Part shown: positions 25,297 to 33,502 of the stretch, piece after piece
Layout: every line of letters starts with the position of its first letter
How positions within the stretch are numbered: position 1 is the first letter of the stretch
Assembly (NCBI GenBank): GCA_900321715.1
Contig: ONXC01000005.1
Coordinates: forward strand, 18,294 to 82,293
Reading direction: 5' to 3'
Source: an uncultured Bacteroidales bacterium
Lineage (GTDB): Bacteria > Bacteroidota > Bacteroidia > Bacteroidales > UBA932
DNA length: 64,000 nucleotides
Notes under the pieces: model-generated
The model's input: only the letters and a program-made list of their open reading frames with translations
Database searches by the model: none
What the model was told of the DNA's origin: nothing
Position numbers and translations under genes: made by a program

Positions 25297-25325
25297 ACAA
25301 ATGTTAAAAAAAATGACACATTTGT
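25297..25325. promoter_or_regulatory. Inverted-repeat operator candidate between divergent genes
   Basis: ACAAATGT (25297-25304) and ACATTTGT (25318-25325) form a perfect 8-bp inverted repeat with a 13-bp spacer. It lies upstream of the regulator's -7 box on one side and of the TAACTTTG box (25351-25358) on the other. The position fits a site where the AraC-type regulator controls itself and the long operon. Confidence 0.5.
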
Positions 25326-25350
25326 GAATTCGCCTTGAAAAACTGTTTCA

Positions 25351-25358
25351 TAACTTTG
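25351..25358 (+). promoter_or_regulatory. -7 promoter element of the main polysaccharide operon
   Basis: TAACTTTG, matching TAnnTTTG, 22 nt before the ATG at 25381. The -33 region lacks a good TTTG at the right distance, as expected for an activator-dependent promoter. The inverted repeat at 25297-25325 is just upstream. Confidence 0.55.
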
Positions 25359-25380
25359 TGTTGAACTTACCGCATAAGCT

Positions 25381-28278
25381 ATGCTTTGCCGCACATTATT
25401 CAGCACACTGGCAGCCACTGTAATGCTTGTGGCGTGCTCTTCTCCCGTCAAAATCGGCCTTATCTCTTCCGATGAAGGCCTGAGGTCAATGCTGGAAGAG
25501 CGCGGGTATGTATGCGAGGATATCACCCCCGGGTCACCCCTTGACGGCTATGACCTTGTATGGTGGAACCGTACGGATACAACGGCATTGACTCCTGATG
25601 AAATATCGGCCGGTCCTGCCTTTATCCGCTATATTGAAAAAGGTGGGAATGTGGTTCTGTCCATGGATGCCGTCCGTCTTGGTAATGCCTGGTGCCTGGA
25701 ACCAAATCCCGTTGAGGAGAATTCATGGGCGGCGGAAGACTACGGTTTTGGACGCAAGGTTGGATACCATTCCTACCGCAGCCACCCTCTCTTCGATGGC
25801 ATGCACGGCGGCGCTTATGTGTGGCATGGCCATCAGGACAATACATGCAGGGTCCTTGGTTATTCCGGAGACAATGCCCCGCAGCGCGAAGGCACACGCA
25901 TAGTTGCCACGCTCTGGGAGCTTATTTTCTATCATCCGGATTACAAGGTCATCTGGGAGCAGACAATTGGCAGGGGACATCTTCTTTCAATAGGCTGTTT
26001 CCTCTATTATGACCGTCCCAACTACAATACAAAGATTCTTGGCCGATTCACTGCCAATGTGGTGAACTGGCTCACAGGGGGTAAGACTCAGAGTCCTGAA
26101 AGATACTGGACTTATGACCCCGCAATTGTTCAGACGGGACAGGAGGTTCCCGTTTCAGGAGTATCTTCTGCCGCTCCCTCCCGCTGGGCTCAGGCCTCAG
26201 ATGTAGATTCCCTTGTCTTTGCTCCTGCAGCCCAGGAGATAGTTGTCCCGTCGCGCAGATGTATGACCGTCTGTGACGAAAGAGGCGGCATCAAGGAAAT
26301 CTGGACCCATCCTATCATGTCCCTGAAGGAGATGGGTGTCTCCGTAGCTTCCGGAGGAAGTCTCTATCCATTGAGAGATCCCGCCAGCGTGACCCTGAGG
26401 GCAGGAAGTATCTCCAGGTATTTCAATGCCGGTCCGGTACGCCTGACAGAGATCCTTACCACGGATCCTGAATCTCCTGCCGTGGTGGCACACTATCAGT
26501 GGGAAGGGGATGTTGACAGCCTTGTTGTCTCCTTCTCCTCCAACATGCGCTTCATGTGGCCGTATGATTCCAACGCCCTTGGGTCCATCCTGGGCGGATG
26601 GTCTGAGAATGCCGGACTATATGCTTTTACCGCGGCCGACGGTGAGTTTGTTTCGCTCCTTGGCGCCAACCTTCCCGGGAAGCTTCTCTCTGAAGCCCGT
26701 GCGGGGCAGCTGCTGCAGTTAAATGCGTCCATATCTCTGGATGCCTCCGGCCATCAGGCCTGTGATATCGTAATGGCCGCCGGCAGCGAAGGCATGAAGC
26801 CGGCATTATCGGCCTATAGGAAGGCCATGAAAGACCCCCGCGCCGTATACGGGAACAACACTGATTACTGGCAGAAGTACCTTGAAAACACGGTAAGTGT
26901 GGTATCTCCGGATCCCGAATTCAACGAGGGTTACCGCTGGGCAACGGTATCGGCCGGCCAGTTCATCGCAGAGACCCCGGGAATTGGTTCCGCCCTTATG
27001 GCCGGATATGCCTCTTCGCTTCGCGGATGGGGAGGCGGCCACCGCGTGAGCGGCCGTCCTGGTTACGCCTGGTATTTTGGACGTGACTCTGAAATTGCCG
27101 GTTTCGCATACCTTGGGATGGGTGATTTCAATGCCGTCAGGTCCACCTTGGAGGTGCTCTCAGACTTCCAGGGAGAGGACGGCCCCATCTTCCATGAACT
27201 CACCACCAGCGGCTCCGACCATTTTGACGCATCTGATGCCACGCCTCTCTACGTGATTCTGATGGCCGATTACCTGAGGGCTACAGGAGACACCCGTTTT
27301 GTGAAGGAGCACATGACCAACGTCTATAAGGCCATGGATTTCTGCTTCTCCACGGATACGGACGGAGATCATTTCATTGAGATCCGCCACGTGGGGCACG
27401 GCTGGCTGGAAGGAGGGGATTATTTTGCCGATAATACGGAATTCTACCTCTGCGGTATCTGGGCCAGGGCGCTCTCTGACGCCGCCTGGCTTGCCGGACT
27501 TTACGGCAATCAGGAAAAAGCAAAGGCATGGGCCGATGAATCCGTGGTTGTGACAAGGGAGCTGGACCGTTACTGGAATCCAAAGGGCTATTATAATTAT
27601 GGTATATATAATGATGGCTCTTTCACCACTTCCCTTCTTGCCCTGGAGTCATTCCCCATCTGGCTTGGCGTGACAGACCCCGAAAAGGCGGCAAGTACGG
27701 TGAAGTGGTATTCCGGAGAGAATTTCACCCAGCCCTGGGGTGTGCGTCAGACGGGAGACCCCCGCGACGAAGAGAATGTGGGTCCCTATGACGAGAGCAA
27801 CATCTGGCCGCTTCTCACAGGTTCAGTGGCTTTGGCCGAATACTGCACGGGATTCAAGGATGCCGCCTATTACCATCTTATGGGTAACCTCAGGTGCTAT
27901 AGCGGCTCCACTCACGGGCGCGTTCCGGAAGTCCTAAGGGGGAACGCCTACAGAAGCGGAGGCATCACTGCATTCCAGTGCTGGTCCGAAACAGGCGTAA
28001 CAGGCCCCGTGATCCGCGGAATGCTTGGCTGGAGATGTAACGCCGTTGACGGCACATGCACGTTTGCCCCGCAGCTCCCCGATCACTGGAACAGCCTTAA
28101 GGTCCGGGGCCTCCGTATGGGCCGGGATCTGATTGGTTTTGACATGACTGCAGAGGGCGATACCCTCACCTTTGACTTCACCTCTACCGGCAAACCCAAG
28201 GAACTGACGTTCACTTATGCCGGAAAGACACAGATACTGACTTTGTACAATAACACTAAACTGGTAATTAACAAATGA
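25381..28278 (+). CDS. Lipoprotein fusion: GATase-like domain + (alpha/alpha)6 glycoside hydrolase
   Basis: 965 residues. The lipobox is MLVACSSP. Residues about 25-245 form a class I glutamine-amidotransferase/ThuA-like fold (KIGLISSDEGLRSMLEERGY, YIEKGGNVVLSMDAVRLGN). No clear catalytic Cys-His-Glu set is seen, so it may be only a binding module. Residues about 270-480 are beta-rich. Residues about 500-920 are an (alpha/alpha)6 barrel like amylo-alpha-1,6-glucosidase/GDE-C and related GH families (GRPGYAWYFGRDSEIAGFAY, GHGWLEGGDYFADNTEFY). Conserved acids such as the Asp of FGRD and the Glu of WLEGGD are candidate catalytic residues. It is the first gene of the main operon and overlaps the next start by ATGA. 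The exact GH family was not recognised. Confidence 0.7.
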   Translation: MLCRTLFSTLAATVMLVACSSPVKIGLISSDEGLRSMLEERGYVCEDITPGSPLDGYDLVWWNRTDTTALTPDEISAGPAFIRYIEKGGNVVLSMDAVRLGNAWCLEPNPVEENSWAAEDYGFGRKVGYHSYRSHPLFDGMHGGAYVWHGHQDNTCRVLGYSGDNAPQREGTRIVATLWELIFYHPDYKVIWEQTIGRGHLLSIGCFLYYDRPNYNTKILGRFTANVVNWLTGGKTQSPERYWTYDPAIVQTGQEVPVSGVSSAAPSRWAQASDVDSLVFAPAAQEIVVPSRRCMTVCDERGGIKEIWTHPIMSLKEMGVSVASGGSLYPLRDPASVTLRAGSISRYFNAGPVRLTEILTTDPESPAVVAHYQWEGDVDSLVVSFSSNMRFMWPYDSNALGSILGGWSENAGLYAFTAADGEFVSLLGANLPGKLLSEARAGQLLQLNASISLDASGHQACDIVMAAGSEGMKPALSAYRKAMKDPRAVYGNNTDYWQKYLENTVSVVSPDPEFNEGYRWATVSAGQFIAETPGIGSALMAGYASSLRGWGGGHRVSGRPGYAWYFGRDSEIAGFAYLGMGDFNAVRSTLEVLSDFQGEDGPIFHELTTSGSDHFDASDATPLYVILMADYLRATGDTRFVKEHMTNVYKAMDFCFSTDTDGDHFIEIRHVGHGWLEGGDYFADNTEFYLCGIWARALSDAAWLAGLYGNQEKAKAWADESVVVTRELDRYWNPKGYYNYGIYNDGSFTTSLLALESFPIWLGVTDPEKAASTVKWYSGENFTQPWGVRQTGDPRDEENVGPYDESNIWPLLTGSVALAEYCTGFKDAAYYHLMGNLRCYSGSTHGRVPEVLRGNAYRSGGITAFQCWSETGVTGPVIRGMLGWRCNAVDGTCTFAPQLPDHWNSLKVRGLRMGRDLIGFDMTAEGDTLTFDFTSTGKPKELTFTYAGKTQILTLYNNTKLVINK

Positions 28279-30287
28279 AGCGTTTGATAATCATGGCACT
28301 ATCGGCTGCTGCTCTCTTTTCCTGCGCTTCCCCCAAAACGGAGGAGGGGCTGTATCAGAACAATCGCTCACCACTTGTCCATAAACCGTATATGGAACTC
28401 CCGCTGGGCGCCGTAAAACCCGACGGCTGGCTCAGGGATCAGCTTCTGCGCCAGGCTTCCGGCATGACCGGCCACCTGGACCAGATAGTCCCCAATATTA
28501 TGGGAGACCGTAACGGCTGGCTTGGAGGAGACGGCGACAAATGGGAGCGCGGTCCGTACTGGATTGACGGCCTGGTACCGCTGGCTTACATCCTTGACGA
28601 TCAAACCCTGAAGGATAAGGCACAGCGCTGGATAGAATGGACTCTTTCCAGCCAGCAGGAAAACGGTTTCTTCGGACCCTCCGAAGACCTCCCCAACGTG
28701 GATGGCCTCCAAAGGGACCGTACGCATGACTGGTGGCCCCGCATAGTGGTTCTCAAGTTCCTCCAGCAGTATTACGATGCAACCGGAGATCCCAGAGTCA
28801 TATCATTCATGACAAACTACTTCCGTTATCAGCTGGAAAGGCTCCCGGAAGAGCCTCTTGGACAGTGGAGCTACTGGGCTGTGGAGAGAGGAGCAGACAA
28901 TATTATGGTTGTCTACTGGCTGTATAACATCACCGGAGACGCTTTCCTTCTGGACCTTGGAAAGCTTCTTGCCCAGCAGACCGCACCCTGGAAGGACCGC
29001 CTTTCAGATCACAGCACCCTGTTCACTCGTTATGCCCTTCACTGCGTAAACCTTGCCCAGGGCTTCAAGGCCCCGGTCATAGAATATCAGGGCAATGGTG
29101 ATAAATCATATGTAGACGCTGTCATTACCGGTTATGAAGACCTTATGAAGCAGCTTGGCTGGCCCAACGGGATGTATGGCTCCGACGAACTCCTCCATAG
29201 CGGTTCTCCCACCCAGGGATCGGAGTTCTGCTCTGCCGTTGAGCTTATGTTCTCACTTGAGCGCATGATAGAGATCACAGGCCGGACGGATCTTGCCGAC
29301 TGGCTTGAGAAAGTGGCCTACAACGCCCTTCCCACCCAGGCTACGGATGCCTTTGACGCCCGTCAGTACTACCAGCAGCTCAATCAGGTGGAGGTATCCC
29401 GCCGGATGCGAAACTTCATGACCAGTTATAATGGCACGGAAGGCACATTCGGCCCTCTCACCGGTTTCCCCTGCTGTACTGCCAATATGCATCAGGGCTG
29501 GCCTAAATTCGTGAGGGACCTCTGGTTTGCATCGGCCGATTCCGGGCTTGCAGCCATGTATTATGGCCCTTGCACCGTAACGGCAAAGGTGGCCGACGGC
29601 ACGGAAGTTACCATTTCCGAATCCGGCGGCTATCCCTTCTCTGAGGCTGTCCAGTTCAGGATCGAAGCTCTCTCAAGCCCCGCCGTGTTCCCGCTTCATC
29701 TTCGCGTTCCGGGCTGGTGTGAGACCGGCACAGTGAAGGTTAACGGCGTTGAGGTAGCATCGTCCGCGGGCGGAGAAACCCTGGTTGTGAACCGTGAATG
29801 GAGCCAGGATGATCAGATAGAACTACTCCTCCCTCTGGAGATAAAGGTAACCCGCTGGTATGAGAATTCCGCAGCCATCGAACGCGGTCCCCTTGTGTTT
29901 GCCCTGAAGATGAAGGAGAACTGGACAAAGGTAGCCAACGACGGAAAGTTCGGAACCCGTTACGGAGACTGGTACTATGAGGTTCACAGCAAGGACGCCT
30001 GGAATTTTGCCCTTCTGAGGGAAGATGTGGAAGGAGATGCTCCCAAGCAGGCCTTCACTCTGGAAGAGATGCCAACGGACGCCTACCCCTGGAACGTTGA
30101 GAATGCTCCGCTTCAGATCAAGGCACGTGCGCGTATGATGAATGACTGGAAACCTTATGGCGGCTCTACCGGCCCGCTTCCTTACAGTGACCAGTATCAG
30201 GCCGATCTAGGCCCCGTGCAGGAGATAACCCTTATCCCTTATGGCTGCACAACCCTGAGGATTACCGAATTCCCTGTAACCTACTAG
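28275..30287 (+). CDS. DUF1680 (GH127/GH146-like) glycoside hydrolase lipoprotein
   Basis: 670 residues. The lipobox is ALFSCASP (Cys17). It has an (alpha/alpha)6 barrel followed by C-terminal beta-sandwiches, as in beta-L-arabinofuranosidases. The zinc-thiolate set of the family can be matched: Glu317 and Cys319 (GSEFCSAVELM) and Cys400/Cys401 (GFPCCTANMHQGW). One Cys is the nucleophile in GH127. The CCTANMH block departs from the more usual CCPxN, so specificity may differ from the second DUF1680 gene at 45802. It is translationally coupled to the preceding gene by a 4-nt ATGA overlap and followed after 6 nt by the first tandem paralog. The sugar released is not proven. Confidence 0.83.
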   Translation: MKRLIIMALSAAALFSCASPKTEEGLYQNNRSPLVHKPYMELPLGAVKPDGWLRDQLLRQASGMTGHLDQIVPNIMGDRNGWLGGDGDKWERGPYWIDGLVPLAYILDDQTLKDKAQRWIEWTLSSQQENGFFGPSEDLPNVDGLQRDRTHDWWPRIVVLKFLQQYYDATGDPRVISFMTNYFRYQLERLPEEPLGQWSYWAVERGADNIMVVYWLYNITGDAFLLDLGKLLAQQTAPWKDRLSDHSTLFTRYALHCVNLAQGFKAPVIEYQGNGDKSYVDAVITGYEDLMKQLGWPNGMYGSDELLHSGSPTQGSEFCSAVELMFSLERMIEITGRTDLADWLEKVAYNALPTQATDAFDARQYYQQLNQVEVSRRMRNFMTSYNGTEGTFGPLTGFPCCTANMHQGWPKFVRDLWFASADSGLAAMYYGPCTVTAKVADGTEVTISESGGYPFSEAVQFRIEALSSPAVFPLHLRVPGWCETGTVKVNGVEVASSAGGETLVVNREWSQDDQIELLLPLEIKVTRWYENSAAIERGPLVFALKMKENWTKVANDGKFGTRYGDWYYEVHSKDAWNFALLREDVEGDAPKQAFTLEEMPTDAYPWNVENAPLQIKARARMMNDWKPYGGSTGPLPYSDQYQADLGPVQEITLIPYGCTTLRITEFPVTY

Positions 30288-30293
30288 AAGAAG

Positions 30294-31937
30294 ATGAAAA
30301 GAAGAATACTCATACTCCTCATTCTTGCATGCCCCTTCCTCATGAACGGGTCATGCACGCCCACAGAAACGGCAAAGCCTGAGGATAAGACCGCGGAGGA
30401 ACAGACTCCCGGCCCCAGTACTGATGTCCCCGGGCCGGAAATAGCCCTGGTGGCTCCCGCAGACGGCTTTTCCATAGAATTATGGTACAATGAGGACTAT
30501 GCCTTTGAGTGGAAGCCCATGGAGGGCCAGAATTTCTACCGCCTGAATTTCAGCAGTACGGCCGATATGGCAAAGGTGTCTTCCATAGTTGTCAACGGCA
30601 CGGAGGCCTCCGTGAGCTGGCGTGACCTTGACAAGGCCTTTAAGGAAATCGGCCTTGGCTCTGCGCAGACAACCGATGTCTGGTGGAGCGTTGCTCCCTG
30701 GACGGAAGGGACGGCTTATACTCCCAAAGTGCGCCGCCTGAGGGTTACCACCCTCAAGGAAGACGGTGTCTCTGAGCCAGTGACGGACCCTGTAAAGGTT
30801 AAGGTTGCCGTAGTCTACGAGGACCCTGTATACAACGATCCCTCCAATCCTTCAGACCCCCGCAACGGAAAGCGTATCCATGAGATTGAGCACTGGAACA
30901 ACCCCTGGGCCCAGATGCAGGAGTATGCTGCGGCCTTTGAGGAGATCTCTCACGGCGCAGTGGACATAGAGATAGTGGAAGAGCATGATTCCGACAGGAT
31001 GTTCTGCTACACCGCCTCTACAGCAAGTTCCTCCAACCGGGAATACATGACCCCCGTGCTGCTCTACAAGCGCTACCTGGACCCCGATCCCGATAGCGGA
31101 AAGGCCCACATTGACATTGACGGAAAAACCCTGGAGTACGACTACGTGGCCATGATGGATGCCTTTGACCTTTCTGCCAAAGTAGAGGCCGGCACCATAA
31201 ACGAGGTCTGGGTGTACAACCATCCCGCCTGTAAGATGAACGAGTCCCGCTTTATGGGTAAGGGAGGGTTCTGGTGCAATTCCATGCCCATAGACTATGG
31301 CGTTGGAAAGAACTACGCCCACAACAAGAAACTGGTGTGCGTGTTGTTCTGCAACTATGAACGCACCGTGGACCTTGCCCTCCACAGCTTTGCCCACAGG
31401 ACGGAGTCCATAATGAGCCAGCTCTACTATCAGAATTACAACACCAAGTCAAAGACCTGGCGTGACTACAACAAGTACGGCGTGTTCACATACGTGTATG
31501 AACGTGACTGGTTCAAAGGGACCACGCGTGACCTCAACAAGTTTGATATGTTCTTCTCCCATGGAAGCGCATATGAAAAGGTAGGGGAGAAGGGATATGC
31601 CCACATCGGCTGCTGCCATTCTCCCTGCAACACTGACATGAACTACGGGTACGAGGACACAGCCTCCATCTATTCCTTTGCCGACGAATGGGACAATTAC
31701 CCTTACGTCCACGGTATAGAGGCCGATGCCCGCAAGGTCACCTGCGCGGAATGGCAGCACCCCAAAGGCTACCAATACGGCTATATGAAGTGGTTCTACA
31801 GCCATGTCCCCCACTTCAAGGGCATCAACACCTATGATGAAGGGGATCTTCACCTGAATAACTGGTGGCACTATCTTTTTGATTACTACGGCGCGCTGGA
31901 ACTTGAGGCGCAGCTGAGAGCAGAAATAGGAAAGTAA
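30294..31937 (+). CDS. SusE-like lipoprotein with unrecognised HxxxH/NYER domain, paralog 1
   Basis: 547 residues. The lipobox is NGSCTPTE, followed by a charged linker. Residues about 45-155 resemble a SusE/SusF-type beta-sandwich (DLDKAFKEIGLGSAQTTDVWWSV). Residues about 160-547 form a domain I do not recognise, nearly identical in motifs to the next gene. Its blocks are VYEDPVYND, NGKRIHEI, NEVWVYNHPACKMNESR, KGGFWCNS, VLFCNYERTVDLALHSF with His364 and His368 (HSFAHRTES), HIGCCHSPCNTDMNYGY, and LHLNNWWHYLFDYYGAL near the end. The dense invariant His, Glu, Asn and Cys residues suggest a metal-dependent hydrolase, but this is inference. It lies between the DUF1680 and SusC genes. Confidence 0.6.
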   Translation: MKRRILILLILACPFLMNGSCTPTETAKPEDKTAEEQTPGPSTDVPGPEIALVAPADGFSIELWYNEDYAFEWKPMEGQNFYRLNFSSTADMAKVSSIVVNGTEASVSWRDLDKAFKEIGLGSAQTTDVWWSVAPWTEGTAYTPKVRRLRVTTLKEDGVSEPVTDPVKVKVAVVYEDPVYNDPSNPSDPRNGKRIHEIEHWNNPWAQMQEYAAAFEEISHGAVDIEIVEEHDSDRMFCYTASTASSSNREYMTPVLLYKRYLDPDPDSGKAHIDIDGKTLEYDYVAMMDAFDLSAKVEAGTINEVWVYNHPACKMNESRFMGKGGFWCNSMPIDYGVGKNYAHNKKLVCVLFCNYERTVDLALHSFAHRTESIMSQLYYQNYNTKSKTWRDYNKYGVFTYVYERDWFKGTTRDLNKFDMFFSHGSAYEKVGEKGYAHIGCCHSPCNTDMNYGYEDTASIYSFADEWDNYPYVHGIEADARKVTCAEWQHPKGYQYGYMKWFYSHVPHFKGINTYDEGDLHLNNWWHYLFDYYGALELEAQLRAEIGK

Positions 31938-31945
31938 CACAATCT

Positions 31946-33487
31946 ATGAAAAGAATTCTTGCATACACTTTGATTCCTCTTGCGGTGCTTGCCTGTGCAG
32001 GCCCCCAGATCAACGTAGAAGAGGAAGTTGAGGAAGAGACCAAGACCTACAGCCTGGATCTGCAGCAACCGGAAAACTCAACTGTATGGACGCTGGAAGC
32101 GGACAAGACCTATACCTTCTCCTGGCAGGCCGTCCCCGGCCAGACCAACTACAAACTGTTATTCAGCAAGAGCCAGGATCTGTCCAGCCCTTATACCGTG
32201 AGTATAAGGAAAACCTCTCAGGATCTGGACGGCAGGACCCTGGACGGTTATCTTCAGGAGCTGGGCATAGCATCTGAGGCCACGGCCGATATTTGGTGGA
32301 GCGTGCTTCCCTACAAGGAGGTGGCACATACTGAGTATACCACATTTACCCGTAAGCTCACCGTTACCCGTCTGGCCGAAGAAAAACCTGACTGGGGGCC
32401 CGTTGAGGATCCGCTGGTGGTAAAGGTGGCAGTGATCTATGAAGATCCATATTACACCAACATAAGTAATGCCTCGGACCCCTGGAACGGCAAACGCATC
32501 CATGAGATATTCTCCTACAACGACCCTCATGCCCAGATGCTTGAATATGCCCGTGACTTCGAGGAGGTTTCCCACGGCGCCGTGGATATCCAGATAGTGC
32601 ACGAGTTCTCACTAAACGACCGCCTGTTCTCATATTATTCTGAGGGTGAGACAGAAACCTCAGAGAGAAGGTATGTCACCCCTGTTGAAATCTGCAACGA
32701 CTTCATCAAAGACCATAAGAACATTGACGGAGTGGGACTGGAGTACGACTATCCCGGTGTGCTGGATCATTTCGGCATTTCAGAGATGATAGATGCCGGG
32801 GAGGTGAACGAGGTCTGGATCTACAACCACCCTTCCTGCAAGATGAACGAGTCCCGCCTCATGGGCCAGGGAGGCTTCTGGTGCAACAGCGGTCCCATTG
32901 ATTATGGCCAGGACCGCTATCATGCTCATAACAAGAAACTGGTGTGCGTGATGTTCTGCAATTATGAGCGCACCGTAGACCTCGCCCTCCACAGCTTCGC
33001 TCACAGGACGGAGTCCATCATGAGCCACCTGTATTATAATGAGAACTTCCACTGGTTCCCCAACGATTCCCATTTCTCCGGCCTGAAGAAGGACCTCCGT
33101 GCCTTTGACAAGTTCTTCTCCCACGGCACCGCCTATGAAAAGGTAAGTGACAAGGGGTATGCCCATATCGGCACCTGCCACTCTCCCTGCAATACGGACG
33201 TAAACTACGGATACTATGAGTATTCATACATCTATACTTACGCCGACGAATGGGATAACTACCCTTATATTGAAGATAACCCCGATAATGCCCGCAGGGT
33301 GAACTGCACCGAGTGGAACAGTACCCAGTATGGGTATATGAAATGGTTCTACAAACATATCCCGCACTTCAAGGGTATCAATACCCATGACCCTAACGAC
33401 CTCCATCTTAACAATTGGTGGTATTACCTCTTTGATTATTATGGGGCCGTGGAGTATGAACAGCGTCTCCAGAGAGAATTATTATAA
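31946..33487 (+). CDS. SusE-like lipoprotein with unrecognised HxxxH/NYER domain, paralog 2
   Basis: 513 residues, 9 nt after its paralog and ending 15 nt before SusC. The lipobox is AVLACAGP, followed by an acidic stretch and a SusE-like beta-sandwich (about 35-140, DGYLQELGIASEATADIWWSV). The same unrecognised C-terminal domain follows: VIYEDPYYTN, NGKRIHEI, NEVWIYNHPSCKMNESR, GGFWCNS, NYERTVDLALHSFAHRTES with His349, His353 and Glu356, HIGTCHSPCNTDVNYGY and LHLNNWWYYLFDYYGAV. Paralog 1 has CCHSP where this has TCHSP. Tandem duplication followed by divergence is likely, with the N-terminal domains less alike than the C-terminal ones. Both may be surface enzymes acting on the same glycan as the SusC/D pair. 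Confidence 0.6.
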   Translation: MKRILAYTLIPLAVLACAGPQINVEEEVEEETKTYSLDLQQPENSTVWTLEADKTYTFSWQAVPGQTNYKLLFSKSQDLSSPYTVSIRKTSQDLDGRTLDGYLQELGIASEATADIWWSVLPYKEVAHTEYTTFTRKLTVTRLAEEKPDWGPVEDPLVVKVAVIYEDPYYTNISNASDPWNGKRIHEIFSYNDPHAQMLEYARDFEEVSHGAVDIQIVHEFSLNDRLFSYYSEGETETSERRYVTPVEICNDFIKDHKNIDGVGLEYDYPGVLDHFGISEMIDAGEVNEVWIYNHPSCKMNESRLMGQGGFWCNSGPIDYGQDRYHAHNKKLVCVMFCNYERTVDLALHSFAHRTESIMSHLYYNENFHWFPNDSHFSGLKKDLRAFDKFFSHGTAYEKVSDKGYAHIGTCHSPCNTDVNYGYYEYSYIYTYADEWDNYPYIEDNPDNARRVNCTEWNSTQYGYMKWFYKHIPHFKGINTHDPNDLHLNNWWYYLFDYYGAVEYEQRLQRELL

Positions 33488-33502
33488 ACCAAAAATAACA
33501 CT

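Noticed and set aside
25272-25526. 85-residue N-terminal extension of the propeller/AraC regulator
   Set aside because: It crosses the divergent promoter and the start of the neighbouring gene, and hides the signal peptide.
25622-26012. Several 70-100-codon overlapping frames on both strands
   Set aside because: All fall inside the 25381 gene and share no feature with real small genes.
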